Shown in pieces: positions 7,144 to 14,602 of a stretch of DNA of 17,141 nt. Positions within the stretch are counted from its first letter, which is position 1; each line of letters starts with the position of its first letter. The notes beneath the pieces were generated by a model that worked only from the letters and a program-made list of their open reading frames with translations, had not been told where the DNA came from and searched no databases. Source of the stretch: an uncultured Streptococcus sp. (lineage in GTDB: Bacteria > Bacillota > Bacilli > Lactobacillales > Streptococcaceae). The position numbers and the translations under genes are program-made. The stretch covers positions 1 through 17,141 of the forward strand of contig NZ_CALHWC010000227.1 in assembly GCF_938036805.1 (NCBI RefSeq). The letters are read 5' to 3'.

Positions 7144-8096
7144 TATTCTTTGACCTCCTTATTCTTTTTAAAGAGCTTAGCTAAGCTCAATTCCCAAGTA
7201 CCCAGTAAGCCGCCTGGACGGAAAATCATCACCAAGATTAAGGCAAGTGAGTAAACAATCATCCGAACGCTTGAGATATCTTGTAAAAGCATATTGAGGA
7301 TACCCAATACTACTGCCGCAACAATTGCTCCAGTCATTGATCCAAGGCCGCCAAAAACGACGATAATCAAGACATTGATTGTATTGATAAAGGAGTAGTC
7401 TTTTGGTACAACAGAGCCAACAAATCCAGCCTGCAAAGAACCTGCAATAGAAGCCGTAATAGCTCCAAAAACGAAAGCAATGACTTTAATTTTTGTTGTA
7501 TTGACACCGACAGACTCTGCCGCAATCTCGTCCTCGCGAACAGACAAGGTGCTACGTCCGATAGGACTGCGGAGGAAGTTAAGAGTCAAAATAGTTGTAA
7601 TTACAACAAAGACATAAACCAACTGCCAAGAGGTAAAGTTAGGAATGGATAGGATACCTGCCGCACCATTAGTCAGATCTCCTCCATTGACAATCAGAAT
7701 CCGGATAATTTCAGAAACACCCAGGGTCGCAATCGCCAAATAGTCTCCCTTTAAGCGCAGGGTCGGAATACCAACAAGCAGAGCTACTGCACCTGCAATC
7801 ACAGCGCCAACCAACATAGCAATAAAGAAAGTACCATAGTTTGGAGATTTAGAGCCCATAATAGCTACTGCATAGGCACCAATCGCCATAAAGCCAGCAT
7901 GCCCAAGCGAGAATTGCCCAGAAAAACCAACGATAAGATTGAGGCCAACAGCCAAGATAATATTAATCCCAATCTGCTCAAAGATTTGCAGATAGAAAGG
8001 ATTGAGAATACCTGTGCTAGCAAGCACTGTCAGCAATAGGTAACCAAAAAGGATCAGAGCAAGCCATAACGCATTTACTTTTAAATTATTTTTCAT
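7143..8096 (-). CDS. livM: Branched-chain amino acid ABC transporter permease LivM
   Basis: This 317-residue polytopic membrane protein has about eight to ten hydrophobic segments. Family hallmarks are GLNLIVGFSGQFSLGHAGFMAIGAYA near residues 52-77, the LRLKGDYLAIATLG coupling segment, and AGSLQAGFVGSVVPKDYSF toward the C-terminus. It pairs with LivH to form the membrane pore. The C-terminus is short and charged (KLFKKNKEVKE). It starts 3 nt after the livH stop and ends in a one-base overlap with livG. Confidence 0.93.
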   Translation of the reverse strand: MKNNLKVNALWLALILFGYLLLTVLASTGILNPFYLQIFEQIGINIILAVGLNLIVGFSGQFSLGHAGFMAIGAYAVAIMGSKSPNYGTFFIAMLVGAVIAGAVALLVGIPTLRLKGDYLAIATLGVSEIIRILIVNGGDLTNGAAGILSIPNFTSWQLVYVFVVITTILTLNFLRSPIGRSTLSVREDEIAAESVGVNTTKIKVIAFVFGAITASIAGSLQAGFVGSVVPKDYSFINTINVLIIVVFGGLGSMTGAIVAAVVLGILNMLLQDISSVRMIVYSLALILVMIFRPGGLLGTWELSLAKLFKKNKEVKE

Positions 8097-8099
8097 ACA

Positions 8100-8981
8100 T
8101 TACACCTTCTCTTTCACATTTTTACCTAGAATACCAGCTGGGCGAACCAATAGAATGATAATTAAGATCGCATACACAATCGCATCACGGAAATCTGACA
8201 GTCCAACTGCTGTTGCAAAAGTTTCCAAGAGACCGATTACAAAACCACCCAAAGCTGCCCCTGGGATGATACCAATTCCTCCCAAAACTGCGGCAACGAA
8301 GGACTTGATACCTGGGGTCATCCCCATCAGTGGCTCAAGCGAGTTGTAGTAAAGGGCAATCAGCACCCCTGCTGCTCCTGCCAAGGCTGAACCCAAAGCA
8401 AAAGTAAAGCTGATCGTACGATTGACATTGATTCCCATGAGCTGGGCTGCATCGCTATCCACGGAAACAGCCCGCATGGCTTTCCCCATTTTGGTTTTTT
8501 GCACGATAAACTGCAATCCAACCATGAGTAAAATAGAAATTCCCAAAATCATTAGTTGGATATTGGAAATCGAAACTGGTCCAATCGTATAACGCACCGT
8601 TTCAATTACCTGAGGGAAAGAACGAGTATTGGCACCTACAAAGAAGACCATCCCGTATTCCAAAAGGAAAGAAACTCCAATCGCCGTAATCAAGGCTGCA
8701 ATCCGTGTTGAATTGCGCAACGGACGATAGGCTAAGAATTCAATCACTACACCGAGGATTGCTGTACCAACCATAGATAAAATAAGGGCCACAAAGAAAT
8801 TCAGGTGAAGGGTGTTAATCAGGTAATATCCCATGAAAGCACCGATCATATAAATGTCTCCATGCGCGAAATTAATCAGTTTGATAATTCCGTAAACCAT
8901 GGTATAACCCAAGGCCAGAAGCGCATAGACACTCCCCAAAATCAATCCATTGGCTAGCTGCTGAAGAATTTGTTCGAGCAT
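8100..8981 (-). CDS. livH: Branched-chain amino acid ABC transporter permease LivH
   Basis: This 293-residue integral membrane protein matches LivH: LANGLILGSVYALLALGYTMVYGIIKLINFAHGD at the N-terminus, a KMGKAMRAVSVDSDAAQLMGI coupling loop near the middle, and a C-terminal LLVRPAGILGKNVKEKV. The N-terminal helix and GYTMVYG motif are the most diagnostic parts. The binding site upstream (AGAAAGAG) is ordinary. The gene is separated from livJ by 139 nt containing a hairpin, so expression may be lower than that of the binding protein. Confidence 0.93.
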   Translation of the reverse strand: MLEQILQQLANGLILGSVYALLALGYTMVYGIIKLINFAHGDIYMIGAFMGYYLINTLHLNFFVALILSMVGTAILGVVIEFLAYRPLRNSTRIAALITAIGVSFLLEYGMVFFVGANTRSFPQVIETVRYTIGPVSISNIQLMILGISILLMVGLQFIVQKTKMGKAMRAVSVDSDAAQLMGINVNRTISFTFALGSALAGAAGVLIALYYNSLEPLMGMTPGIKSFVAAVLGGIGIIPGAALGGFVIGLLETFATAVGLSDFRDAIVYAILIIILLVRPAGILGKNVKEKV

Positions 8982-9085
8982 TCCACACCACTCTTTCTAA
9001 TATAAAATAAGAGCAGAAACAACAATCTCAGACGAAGCCTTGTCTTGCCGTCTCTACTCAAACATCATAAGCAAGTAAGAAACAA

Positions 9086-9117
9086 GTCAAAGACTGGGTT
9101 TGTCCCCAGCCTCAGAC
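9086..9117 (-). terminator. Hairpin between livJ and livH; partial terminator or 3' stabiliser
   Basis: Just after the livJ stop the minus-strand RNA folds into a 13-position stem (GUCUGAGGCUGGG/CCCAGUCUUUGAC, one mismatch and a few G-U pairs) with a 6-nt loop. The following U tract is poor (UUGUUUCUU), so leaky termination or protection of the livJ message is more likely than a full stop. Binding-protein genes in ABC operons are often over-expressed in this way. Confidence 0.6.
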
Positions 9118-9120
9118 CCT

Positions 9121-10281
9121 TTATTCAGGTTTAACTGTCTCAACAGTATCTACTTTACCATCTTTCAAACCAATCATCAAGGCTGTCTTCACAGGGTTGT
9201 GATCTTTATCAATGGTAATAGATCCAGTAACTCCTTCAAAGTCTTTTAACTTAGCAAGGTTATCTTTAATATCTACAGATGTTTTTGCACCCTTAGATGC
9301 TTCTGCTGCCATGTAAACTGCGTCATATGAGAGCGCTGCAAACATAGAAGGTTCTTCATTGTATTTAGCCTTGTAAGCTTCAACGAATTTCTTCGCTTTA
9401 TCTGTCATGTCACCTGAAGTTGAGAAACCAGATACATAATAAACATTAGTTGCTGCTGCTGGAGTTGCTTGTTCTACAAACTTAGCATCGCTAAATCCGT
9501 CTGGTCCAACAATTGTTTGAGTGATACCCAAACCGCGCGCTTGGTTCACCAATTTACCAGCTTCTGTGTAGTAACCTAGTACAACCAGTGAATCAAATTC
9601 TTTGCTCTTGATCTTTGTCAAAGCAGCTTGGAAATCTGAATCACCAGAAGCGAAGGTTTCTGTCGTAACGATTTCACCCTTGTATTCTTTCTTGAAGGCT
9701 TCAGCCATTCCTTTAGCGTAGTCGCTTGAGTTGTCATAATAGAGTACAACTTTCTTAGCTTTCAAGTTTTCTGTTACATATTTAGAGATAACTTTACCTT
9801 GGTAACTATCAGTAAAGGTTGCACGATACAGATAGTCTTGGTTTTTTGTCAAATCATCCTGTGTAGCACTTGGCGTTACCAAAGGCACACCAGCTTTACC
9901 AGCATTGGCAATTGCAGCCGCAACTCCACCTGAAGTCGCAGGACCGATGATTGTATTCACCTTGTCTTGAGTCGCCAAGCTTGTAGAAATAGTAGCTGCT
10001 TCTGCTGTTTCTGATTTATTATCTTTATCAGTGACTTCGATCTTCTTACCGTCTACACCGCCAGCTGCATTGATTTCATCAACAGCAAGCTGAGCACCGT
10101 GTTGTTCTGCAGTACCGTAAGCTGCTACAGCACCAGTTTCTTCAAAGTTGAAACCGAACTTAAGTGTTTTACCGATTTCTGTTCCAGTAGCGGATGAGTT
10201 GTTTGTCGAAACCTCTCCACAGGCTGCTAAAAGCGCAGCACTAGCAAAAGCTACAAGCGAAAGTGCAAATTTTTTCTTCAT
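9121..10281 (-). CDS. livJ: Branched-chain amino acid ABC transporter substrate-binding lipoprotein
   Basis: This 386-residue protein has a lipoprotein signal peptide: a lysine-rich start (MKKKFALSLV), a hydrophobic core, and the lipobox LAAC with the lipidated cysteine at 21. The mature part is a type I periplasmic-binding fold: LKFGFNFEETGAVAAYG, AVDEINAAGGVDGKKIEV, IIGPATSGGVAAA, LVTPSATQDDL, YLYRATFTDSYQGKV and LGYYTEAGKLVNQARGLG. In a Gram-positive cell it is anchored on the outer face of the membrane and delivers Leu/Ile/Val to LivHM. AGGAG lies 8 nt before the start. The promoter carries a CodY-like box. Confidence 0.94.
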   Translation of the reverse strand: MKKKFALSLVAFASAALLAACGEVSTNNSSATGTEIGKTLKFGFNFEETGAVAAYGTAEQHGAQLAVDEINAAGGVDGKKIEVTDKDNKSETAEAATISTSLATQDKVNTIIGPATSGGVAAAIANAGKAGVPLVTPSATQDDLTKNQDYLYRATFTDSYQGKVISKYVTENLKAKKVVLYYDNSSDYAKGMAEAFKKEYKGEIVTTETFASGDSDFQAALTKIKSKEFDSLVVLGYYTEAGKLVNQARGLGITQTIVGPDGFSDAKFVEQATPAAATNVYYVSGFSTSGDMTDKAKKFVEAYKAKYNEEPSMFAALSYDAVYMAAEASKGAKTSVDIKDNLAKLKDFEGVTGSITIDKDHNPVKTALMIGLKDGKVDTVETVKPE

Positions 10282-10333
10282 GAATAATCTCCTCTATTTT
10301 GTTTTTTGCTTTGTTTGCAAATGATATAGTAAG

Positions 10334-10362
10334 AATATACCGAATTATCTGACAATTGTCAA
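10334..10362 (-). promoter_or_regulatory. Promoter of the livJHMGF operon
   Basis: On the minus strand a perfect TTGACA -35 (10357-10362) is followed after exactly 17 nt by TATATT (10334-10339). It lies about 55 nt upstream of livJ. The perfect palindrome TGACAATTGTCA (10350-10361) overlaps the -35. Confidence 0.88.
10343..10357 (-). promoter_or_regulatory. CodY box in the liv promoter
   Basis: The minus strand reads AATTGTCAGATAATT, matching 13 of 15 positions of the CodY consensus AATTTTCWGAAAATT. It fills the spacer between -35 and -10, so bound CodY would block RNA polymerase. CodY senses branched-chain amino acids, so control of BCAA uptake fits well. Confidence 0.75.
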
Positions 10363-10380
10363 CCCAAAGAAGCCATTTTT

Positions 10381-10650
10381 TTAAATAATAGCGTTTTCTT
10401 GGTTTCTAAATAAACTTCCAACAAAATTCGTATCCAGATTTTGAATCTCGCAAGTCTGGATTTTTTTGATATAGGACTCTTTTGACAGGCTCTCCTTCAG
10501 AGAATCTGCCTGATCTTTTGCCACATAAAGCTGCAAATAACGGTGTTTCTTAGAATGATAAATAATATCTCCAACATGAGCCAGCTTCTTTGCATCGCGA
10601 TTATAGTATAGATGAATGATGAAACCCATTCGTTCCTCTTTTTTAAACAT
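10381..10650 (-). CDS. YlbG family protein (DUF2129, UPF0298)
   Basis: This 89-residue protein of unknown function matches the small YlbG family: GFIIHLYYNRDAKKL near the N-terminus and YHSKKHRYLQLYV in the middle, with a conserved VGSLFR close to the end. The first ATG is chosen because AGAGAGGA lies 6 nt before it and family members begin with a similar short charged lead-in. It sits between clpP and livJ, as in other streptococci, but the conserved position has not given it a role. It has its own extended -10 promoter, and no terminator is visible before the liv promoter. Confidence 0.85.
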   Translation of the reverse strand: MFKKEERMGFIIHLYYNRDAKKLAHVGDIIYHSKKHRYLQLYVAKDQADSLKESLSKESYIKKIQTCEIQNLDTNFVGSLFRNQENAII

Positions 10651-10682
10651 GACAATCCTCTCTGGTCATTTGTACTCTATTG

Positions 10683-10691
10683 ATTATATCA
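10683..10691 (-). promoter_or_regulatory. Extended -10 promoter of the ylbG-family gene
   Basis: TGATATAAT on the minus strand starts directly at the end of the T run of the clpP terminator, sharing one base with it. No -35 match is evident. Confidence 0.65.
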
Positions 10692-10718
10692 AAAAAGCCC
10701 ACAAATGGGGCATTTTTT
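10691..10718 (-). terminator. Rho-independent terminator after clpP
   Basis: The minus strand reads AAAAAAT, then GCCC, a 7-nt loop, GGGC and TTTTTT. It lies about 20 nt after the clpP stop. A/T flanks on both sides would allow some bidirectional activity. Confidence 0.8.
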
Positions 10719-10736
10719 CGTAGTTATAAATGAAAA

Positions 10737-11327
10737 CTAGCTAAGATTATTATTAGCCATGATTTCATCGATGAAACCATATTCTAAAGTTTCTTGAGCA
10801 CTCATCCAGTAATCACGTTCAGCATCTGCGTGAATTTGCTCAACCGATTTACCAGAATTGTCTGCAAGAATTTGCTCCAGGGTCTTACGAGTCTTAAGCA
10901 AATGCTCTGCTGCAATGGCCATATCTGTTTGCTGAGTACCGCCACCAGTACCACCCATCGGCTGGTGGATCATATACTCTGCATTTGGAAGCATGAATCG
11001 TTTGCCCTTAGCACCGCTAGAAGCAATGATAGTTCCCATGCTAGCTGCCATTCCCATGACAATCGTCTGCACATCAGACTTAATAAAGTTCATGGTATCT
11101 ACAATCGCCAATCCCGCTGACACAGAGCCACCCGGAGTATTAACATAAAGATAGATGTCCTTGGTGCTGTCTTGTGCATCTAGGAAAAGTAGCTGCGCAA
11201 TAACAGAATTAGCCATATTGTCCTCAACAGGACCTGTCAGCATGATAATACGGTCTTTTAAAAGGCGTGAGTAAATGTCATAAGAACGCTCACCACGGCT
11301 GGTTTGTTCAATAACTACAGGAATCAT
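10737..11327 (-). CDS. clpP: ATP-dependent Clp protease proteolytic subunit
   Basis: This 196-residue serine protease has the catalytic triad Ser96 (GMAASMG), His121 (EYMIHQPMGG) and Asp172 (AERDYWM). It forms the tetradecameric barrel that degrades proteins unfolded by ClpC, ClpE or ClpX, and in streptococci it affects stress tolerance and competence. An in-frame ATG six codons upstream lies on the ribosome binding site AAGGAG itself, so the start is taken at 11327, giving MIPVVIEQ, the usual ClpP N-terminus. It is transcribed from its own CtsR-controlled promoter and ended by a hairpin terminator. Confidence 0.96.
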   Translation of the reverse strand: MIPVVIEQTSRGERSYDIYSRLLKDRIIMLTGPVEDNMANSVIAQLLFLDAQDSTKDIYLYVNTPGGSVSAGLAIVDTMNFIKSDVQTIVMGMAASMGTIIASSGAKGKRFMLPNAEYMIHQPMGGTGGGTQQTDMAIAAEHLLKTRKTLEQILADNSGKSVEQIHADAERDYWMSAQETLEYGFIDEIMANNNLS

Positions 11328-11359
11328 GAATATTTTCTCCTTCATTCGGTCTATTCATT

Positions 11360-11388
11360 ATTATATCTTTTTGGTCAAAAAAGGTCAA
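11360..11388 (-). promoter_or_regulatory. clpP promoter
   Basis: TTGACC (-35, 11383-11388) and a perfect TATAAT (-10, 11360-11365) are separated by 17 nt on the minus strand, about 33 nt upstream of the chosen clpP start. Confidence 0.88.
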
Positions 11389-11389
11389 A
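11373..11389 (+). promoter_or_regulatory. CtsR operator at clpP
   Basis: The plus strand carries two perfect GGTCAAA heptads separated by AAA, matching the CtsR consensus (RGTCAAA-NAN-RGTCAAA). It covers the -35 and most of the spacer, so CtsR would repress clpP until heat or misfolding inactivates it. The ctsR gene is not in this window. Confidence 0.92.
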
Positions 11390-11443
11390 TATTTGCTTTC
11401 TCTGTCGGATAACAGAAAGCAGCGCTGAGATTGTCTTTGGATT

Positions 11444-11479
11444 GGAAAGCACAAATCCACTGGATTGTCTGGACTTTCC
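11444..11479. repeat. Imperfect inverted repeat between upp and clpP
   Basis: GGAAAG (11444-11449) and CTTTCC (11474-11479) bracket a largely self-complementary core (ACAAATCC against GGATTGT), giving a roughly 36-nt hairpin in either strand. There is no U tract, so it is not a standard terminator. A second hairpin (GCTTTCTCTGT/ACAGAAAGC, 11395-11420) lies next to it. They may mark the 3' end of the upp message. Confidence 0.45.
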
Positions 11480-11497
11480 TATTATAGACTAGAATTT

Positions 11498-12127
11498 CTA
11501 TTTTGTACCAAAGAGGCGGTCACCAGCATCTCCGAGACCTGGAACGATGTAGCCATGTTCATTAAGATGATCATCAAGGGCAGCAGTGAAGATATCTACA
11601 TCAGGATGAGCATCCTGCAAGGCTTTAACACCTTCTGGAGCAGATACCAAGCAGACAAAGGTGATGTTGCTTGCACCACGTTTTTTAAGTGAATCCACAG
11701 CCAAAATAGCAGATCCACCCGTAGCCAACATTGGATCGACAACAAAGATTTGACGTTGGTCAATGTCTTCTGGTAATTTTACCAAATATTCAACTGGCTT
11801 CAAGGTTTCTTCGTCACGGTACATTCCAATGTGGCCGACTTTAGCAGCAGGAACCAAGCTCAGGAGACCATCTACCATACCGATACCAGCCCGCAAGATT
11901 GGGACAATCGCCAATTTTTTCCCTGCAATCTGCTTTTGAACTGTTTTCGTAATTGGTGTTTCAATTTCTACATCTTCAAGTGGTAAATCGCGCAAAACTT
12001 CGTATCCCATCAGCATTGCGATTTCATCTACCAATTCACGAAAAGCTTTAGTAGAGGTATCTGTACGACGCAAGATAGACAATTTATGCTGAATTAGTGG
12101 ATGAGCAATAACTTCAAGTTTTCCCAT
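11498..12127 (-). CDS. upp: Uracil phosphoribosyltransferase
   Basis: This 209-residue salvage enzyme makes UMP from uracil and PRPP. The PRPP loop VDPMLATGGSA spans 130-140, and the uracil-binding end GYIVPGLGDAGDRLFGTK is complete. The start is set at the ATG at 12127 (MGKLEVIAHPLIQHKL), the family's usual N-terminus, with AAGGAAA upstream; a further in-frame ATG seven codons earlier would overlap this binding site. It is flanked by the ftsY terminator and its own extended -10. It sits next to clpP, as is usual in streptococci. Confidence 0.96.
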   Translation of the reverse strand: MGKLEVIAHPLIQHKLSILRRTDTSTKAFRELVDEIAMLMGYEVLRDLPLEDVEIETPITKTVQKQIAGKKLAIVPILRAGIGMVDGLLSLVPAAKVGHIGMYRDEETLKPVEYLVKLPEDIDQRQIFVVDPMLATGGSAILAVDSLKKRGASNITFVCLVSAPEGVKALQDAHPDVDIFTAALDDHLNEHGYIVPGLGDAGDRLFGTK

Positions 12128-12160
12128 GATTGGATTTCCTTCTTTCATTTTATTCTTCTT

Positions 12161-12169
12161 ATTATATCA
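12161..12169 (-). promoter_or_regulatory. Extended -10 promoter of upp
   Basis: TGATATAAT on the minus strand lies about 34 nt upstream of the upp start, after the T run of the ftsY terminator. The TTTTTTGATATAAT context is the same as at the ylbG-family gene. Confidence 0.7.
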
Positions 12170-12176
12170 AAAAAGA

Positions 12177-12207
12177 AGAAAAAAGGCTTGCAACAAGCAA
12201 ACCTTTT
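12177..12207 (-). terminator. Rho-independent terminator after ftsY
   Basis: An 11-bp stem, AAAAGGUUUGC/GCAAGCCUUUU (one G-U on the minus strand), with a 5-nt loop is followed by UUCUUC and more U. It lies about 65 nt after the ftsY stop. Confidence 0.82.
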
Positions 12208-12271
12208 CATCTATTTTGATTACTTTTTGATAGAAGAGTTTGATTTCAATTTAGGCTTTATTGATAGACTA

Positions 12272-13780
12272 TTACACCAAACCTTCTAGGAGACCTCTCA
12301 TAAAGTTCTCAGAGTTAAACTCGCCGATATCGTCAATTTTCTCGCCAAAACCAATCAGCTTCACTGGAATATCCAGTTCCTGACGAATGGCAAGAACAAC
12401 CCCACCGCGCGCAGTTCCGTCAATCTTAGTCAGGACAATACCTGTCACAGGTGTAATTTTTGAAAATTCCTTGGCTTGAACCAGCGCATTTTGACCCGTA
12501 GAGGCATCTAAAGCTAGGAAGGTTTCGTGTGGCGCTGCTGGATCTACCCGCTTGATAATGCGACCGATTTTTTCCAGCTCTGCCATGAGATTGTCCTTAT
12601 TTTGCAAGCGACCAGCTGTATCAATCATGAGAATATCGACATTTTCAGCCTTGGCCCTTTCTAAACCGTCAAACACGACACTGGCTGGATCGCTCTTTTC
12701 TGGACCAGTCACAACAGGCACATCGACTCGGCGACCCCACTCAGCCAGCTGGGCAACTGCTCCAGCTCGGAAGGTATCTGCTGCCACCAGCATCACTTTT
12801 TTACCTTCTTGCTTGTATTTATAGGCCAATTTACCGATTGAGGTCGTCTTGCCTACGCCATTTACTCCGACAAAGAGCATGACAGTCAAACCGTTTTGGA
12901 AATTGATTTTTTCATTAAAGCGGCCATCTTTCTCATAGATATCGACCAATTTTTCAATGATTAGTTGGCGCAAGGCTTCTGGTTTCTTAGCATTTTCCAG
13001 GCGTGCTTCATAGCGCAAGTCCTCAGTTAGATTGGAAGCTACCTGCACACCGACATCACTGGTAATCAGCAATTCTTCCAAGTCTTCAAAGAAATCTTCG
13101 TCAACTGAGCGGAAATTAGCAAAGAAGGCATTGAGACGAGCACCAAAGCCAGTCCGCGTCTTTTTTAGACTGCGGTCATACTTGTCTTGAACACTCTCTT
13201 CTTGGTATTCAGTAGAACTCTCAGATGTTTCTGCGGGAGTCAGTTCTTCCTCTGCCTCTTCTCCATACTCGGTCGAGTCTACTTTTGAAGAAGTGCTTGC
13301 TTCCTGCTCACTAGATACTTCTTGCTCTGATTCGTAGTTAATTTGCTCTCTCGCTGCAGCCAAACGTTCCTGTAATTCTTGGTAATAATCTCTGCTTTCA
13401 GTCGCCGCTTCTGATTCGCTACTACTTTCCAACGCTTGATTTGCTGAAGTTTCAGACTGCTCTTCTGCCTCAGCCAAAACTTGTTCAGGACTTTCCTCGT
13501 CTTCAAGCACTGGTTCAGATAAGTCAGCTTGTTGAGTAGTTGGGGCAAATTCCTGCTCAGAAATTGCTGAATCTGTAGACTCTATCTTCTCTTCTAACAC
13601 AAACTCTACTTCCTGAGTTTCCGCTGTTTCTTCATTGGAAGCAGCAAGAGGCTGGGATTCTGCCTCAAATGGGACTTCAGTCTCTGTAGTCTGATAACTC
13701 TCCTCTGCCTGCTCCTCTAACTGGGGCTTTTCTTCAAGTTCCTCTTTTTTACGTCCAAAAAGACGGTCAAATAATCCCAT
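12272..13780 (-). CDS. ftsY: Signal recognition particle receptor FtsY
   Basis: This 502-residue protein has a C-terminal NG GTPase: the N domain is at about 203-290, the P-loop GVNGVGKTT at 305-313, DTFRAGAVAQL at 335-345, DTAGRL at 387-392, TKIDGTARGG at 451-460, and a closing helix ends in GLLEGLV. The first 20 residues (MGLFDRLFGRKK) form a likely amphipathic membrane-targeting helix. Residues 20-200 are a long, low-complexity acidic A domain rich in Glu, Ser and Gln. FtsY docks ribosome-SRP complexes at SecYEG. The gene begins 3 nt after the upstream HAD gene and ends the operon. Confidence 0.95.
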   Translation of the reverse strand: MGLFDRLFGRKKEELEEKPQLEEQAEESYQTTETEVPFEAESQPLAASNEETAETQEVEFVLEEKIESTDSAISEQEFAPTTQQADLSEPVLEDEESPEQVLAEAEEQSETSANQALESSSESEAATESRDYYQELQERLAAAREQINYESEQEVSSEQEASTSSKVDSTEYGEEAEEELTPAETSESSTEYQEESVQDKYDRSLKKTRTGFGARLNAFFANFRSVDEDFFEDLEELLITSDVGVQVASNLTEDLRYEARLENAKKPEALRQLIIEKLVDIYEKDGRFNEKINFQNGLTVMLFVGVNGVGKTTSIGKLAYKYKQEGKKVMLVAADTFRAGAVAQLAEWGRRVDVPVVTGPEKSDPASVVFDGLERAKAENVDILMIDTAGRLQNKDNLMAELEKIGRIIKRVDPAAPHETFLALDASTGQNALVQAKEFSKITPVTGIVLTKIDGTARGGVVLAIRQELDIPVKLIGFGEKIDDIGEFNSENFMRGLLEGLV

Positions 13781-13783
13781 TCT

Positions 13784-14602
13784 TTAGTTCTCCTTCAATA
13801 CATATTTCCGAATGGCCCAAGCAACTGCATCTTCATCATTGGTCATCGGAGTGACAACTTCTGCGACTTCCTTGACTTCTGGCACAGCATTTTGCATGGC
13901 AACTCCTAGCCCAGCCCAAGCAATCATTGACAGATCATTGGCTTCGTCACCGCAGGCCATAACTTGGCTTTTATCAATTCCCAAGTGGGCAATCAGCTTC
14001 TCCAAACCAGTCGCCTTGTGGACATTTTTCGGTGACCATTCCAGCAGCATTTCCCGTGATTTGAAAATCTCATACTGGTCAAACAGTTCGGGCGCAATAT
14101 GAGGAATGGCTGCATCCAGCGGTTCCTGAGCAAAGGCTGTGACGCACTTATTGTAGGTAATTTGGCTAGAAAGGTCTTCAAAAGCAATGGATTCAAAGTT
14201 CAGAGCTGGATTAAACTCCGCATAGAGCGATACTTGGTCTGATTGAATCTGATAAACCAAGCCCCCATCAATCGCATCCAGAGGCAGACCCAATTTCTCA
14301 GTCTCTTCATAAATTCTAGCTACATCATCGTAGGCAAAAACTGTTTTATCCAAAATTTCGCCTGTATTGCGCTGAACTAGACCACCATTAAAGGTAATGG
14401 TGTATTCATCTGCCTGACCATCAGTGCCCAGCTCATGCAGGAAAAATTCCATAGCCTTAAGCGGACGCCCTGTGGTCAATACAACTTTGACACCTTGCTG
14501 CTGAGCCGCTTTGAGCGCTGCCAGATTCCCTTGAGAAATCTTTTTATCCGTAGTCAAAAGCGTCCCGTCCAAGTCCAAAGCGATCAATTTAATATCAGCC
14601 AT
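13784..14602 (-). CDS. Cof-type HAD-IIB family phosphatase (first of two)
   Basis: This 272-residue HAD hydrolase has motif I LDLDGTL (nucleophile Asp10, acid/base Asp12), motif II TTGRP, a Lys in the KATGLEKL segment, and motif IV GDEANDLSMI. The IIB cap domain lies between motifs II and III. Family members dephosphorylate sugar phosphates, FMN or PLP; the substrate cannot be read here. The start codon shares one base with the stop of the upstream HAD gene (TAATG), and ftsY follows after 3 nt, so all three are co-transcribed. Confidence 0.9.
   Translation of the reverse strand: MADIKLIALDLDGTLLTTDKKISQGNLAALKAAQQQGVKVVLTTGRPLKAMEFFLHELGTDGQADEYTITFNGGLVQRNTGEILDKTVFAYDDVARIYEETEKLGLPLDAIDGGLVYQIQSDQVSLYAEFNPALNFESIAFEDLSSQITYNKCVTAFAQEPLDAAIPHIAPELFDQYEIFKSREMLLEWSPKNVHKATGLEKLIAHLGIDKSQVMACGDEANDLSMIAWAGLGVAMQNAVPEVKEVAEVVTPMTNDEDAVAWAIRKYVLKEN

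Noticed and set aside
11328..11345. Longer ClpP start adding MKEKIF
   Set aside because: This ATG overlaps the AAGGAG binding site used by the next ATG, and family members start at MIPVVIEQ.
12128..12148. Longer Upp start adding MKEGNPI
   Set aside because: The binding site for the internal ATG lies within it, and family members start at MGKLEV.
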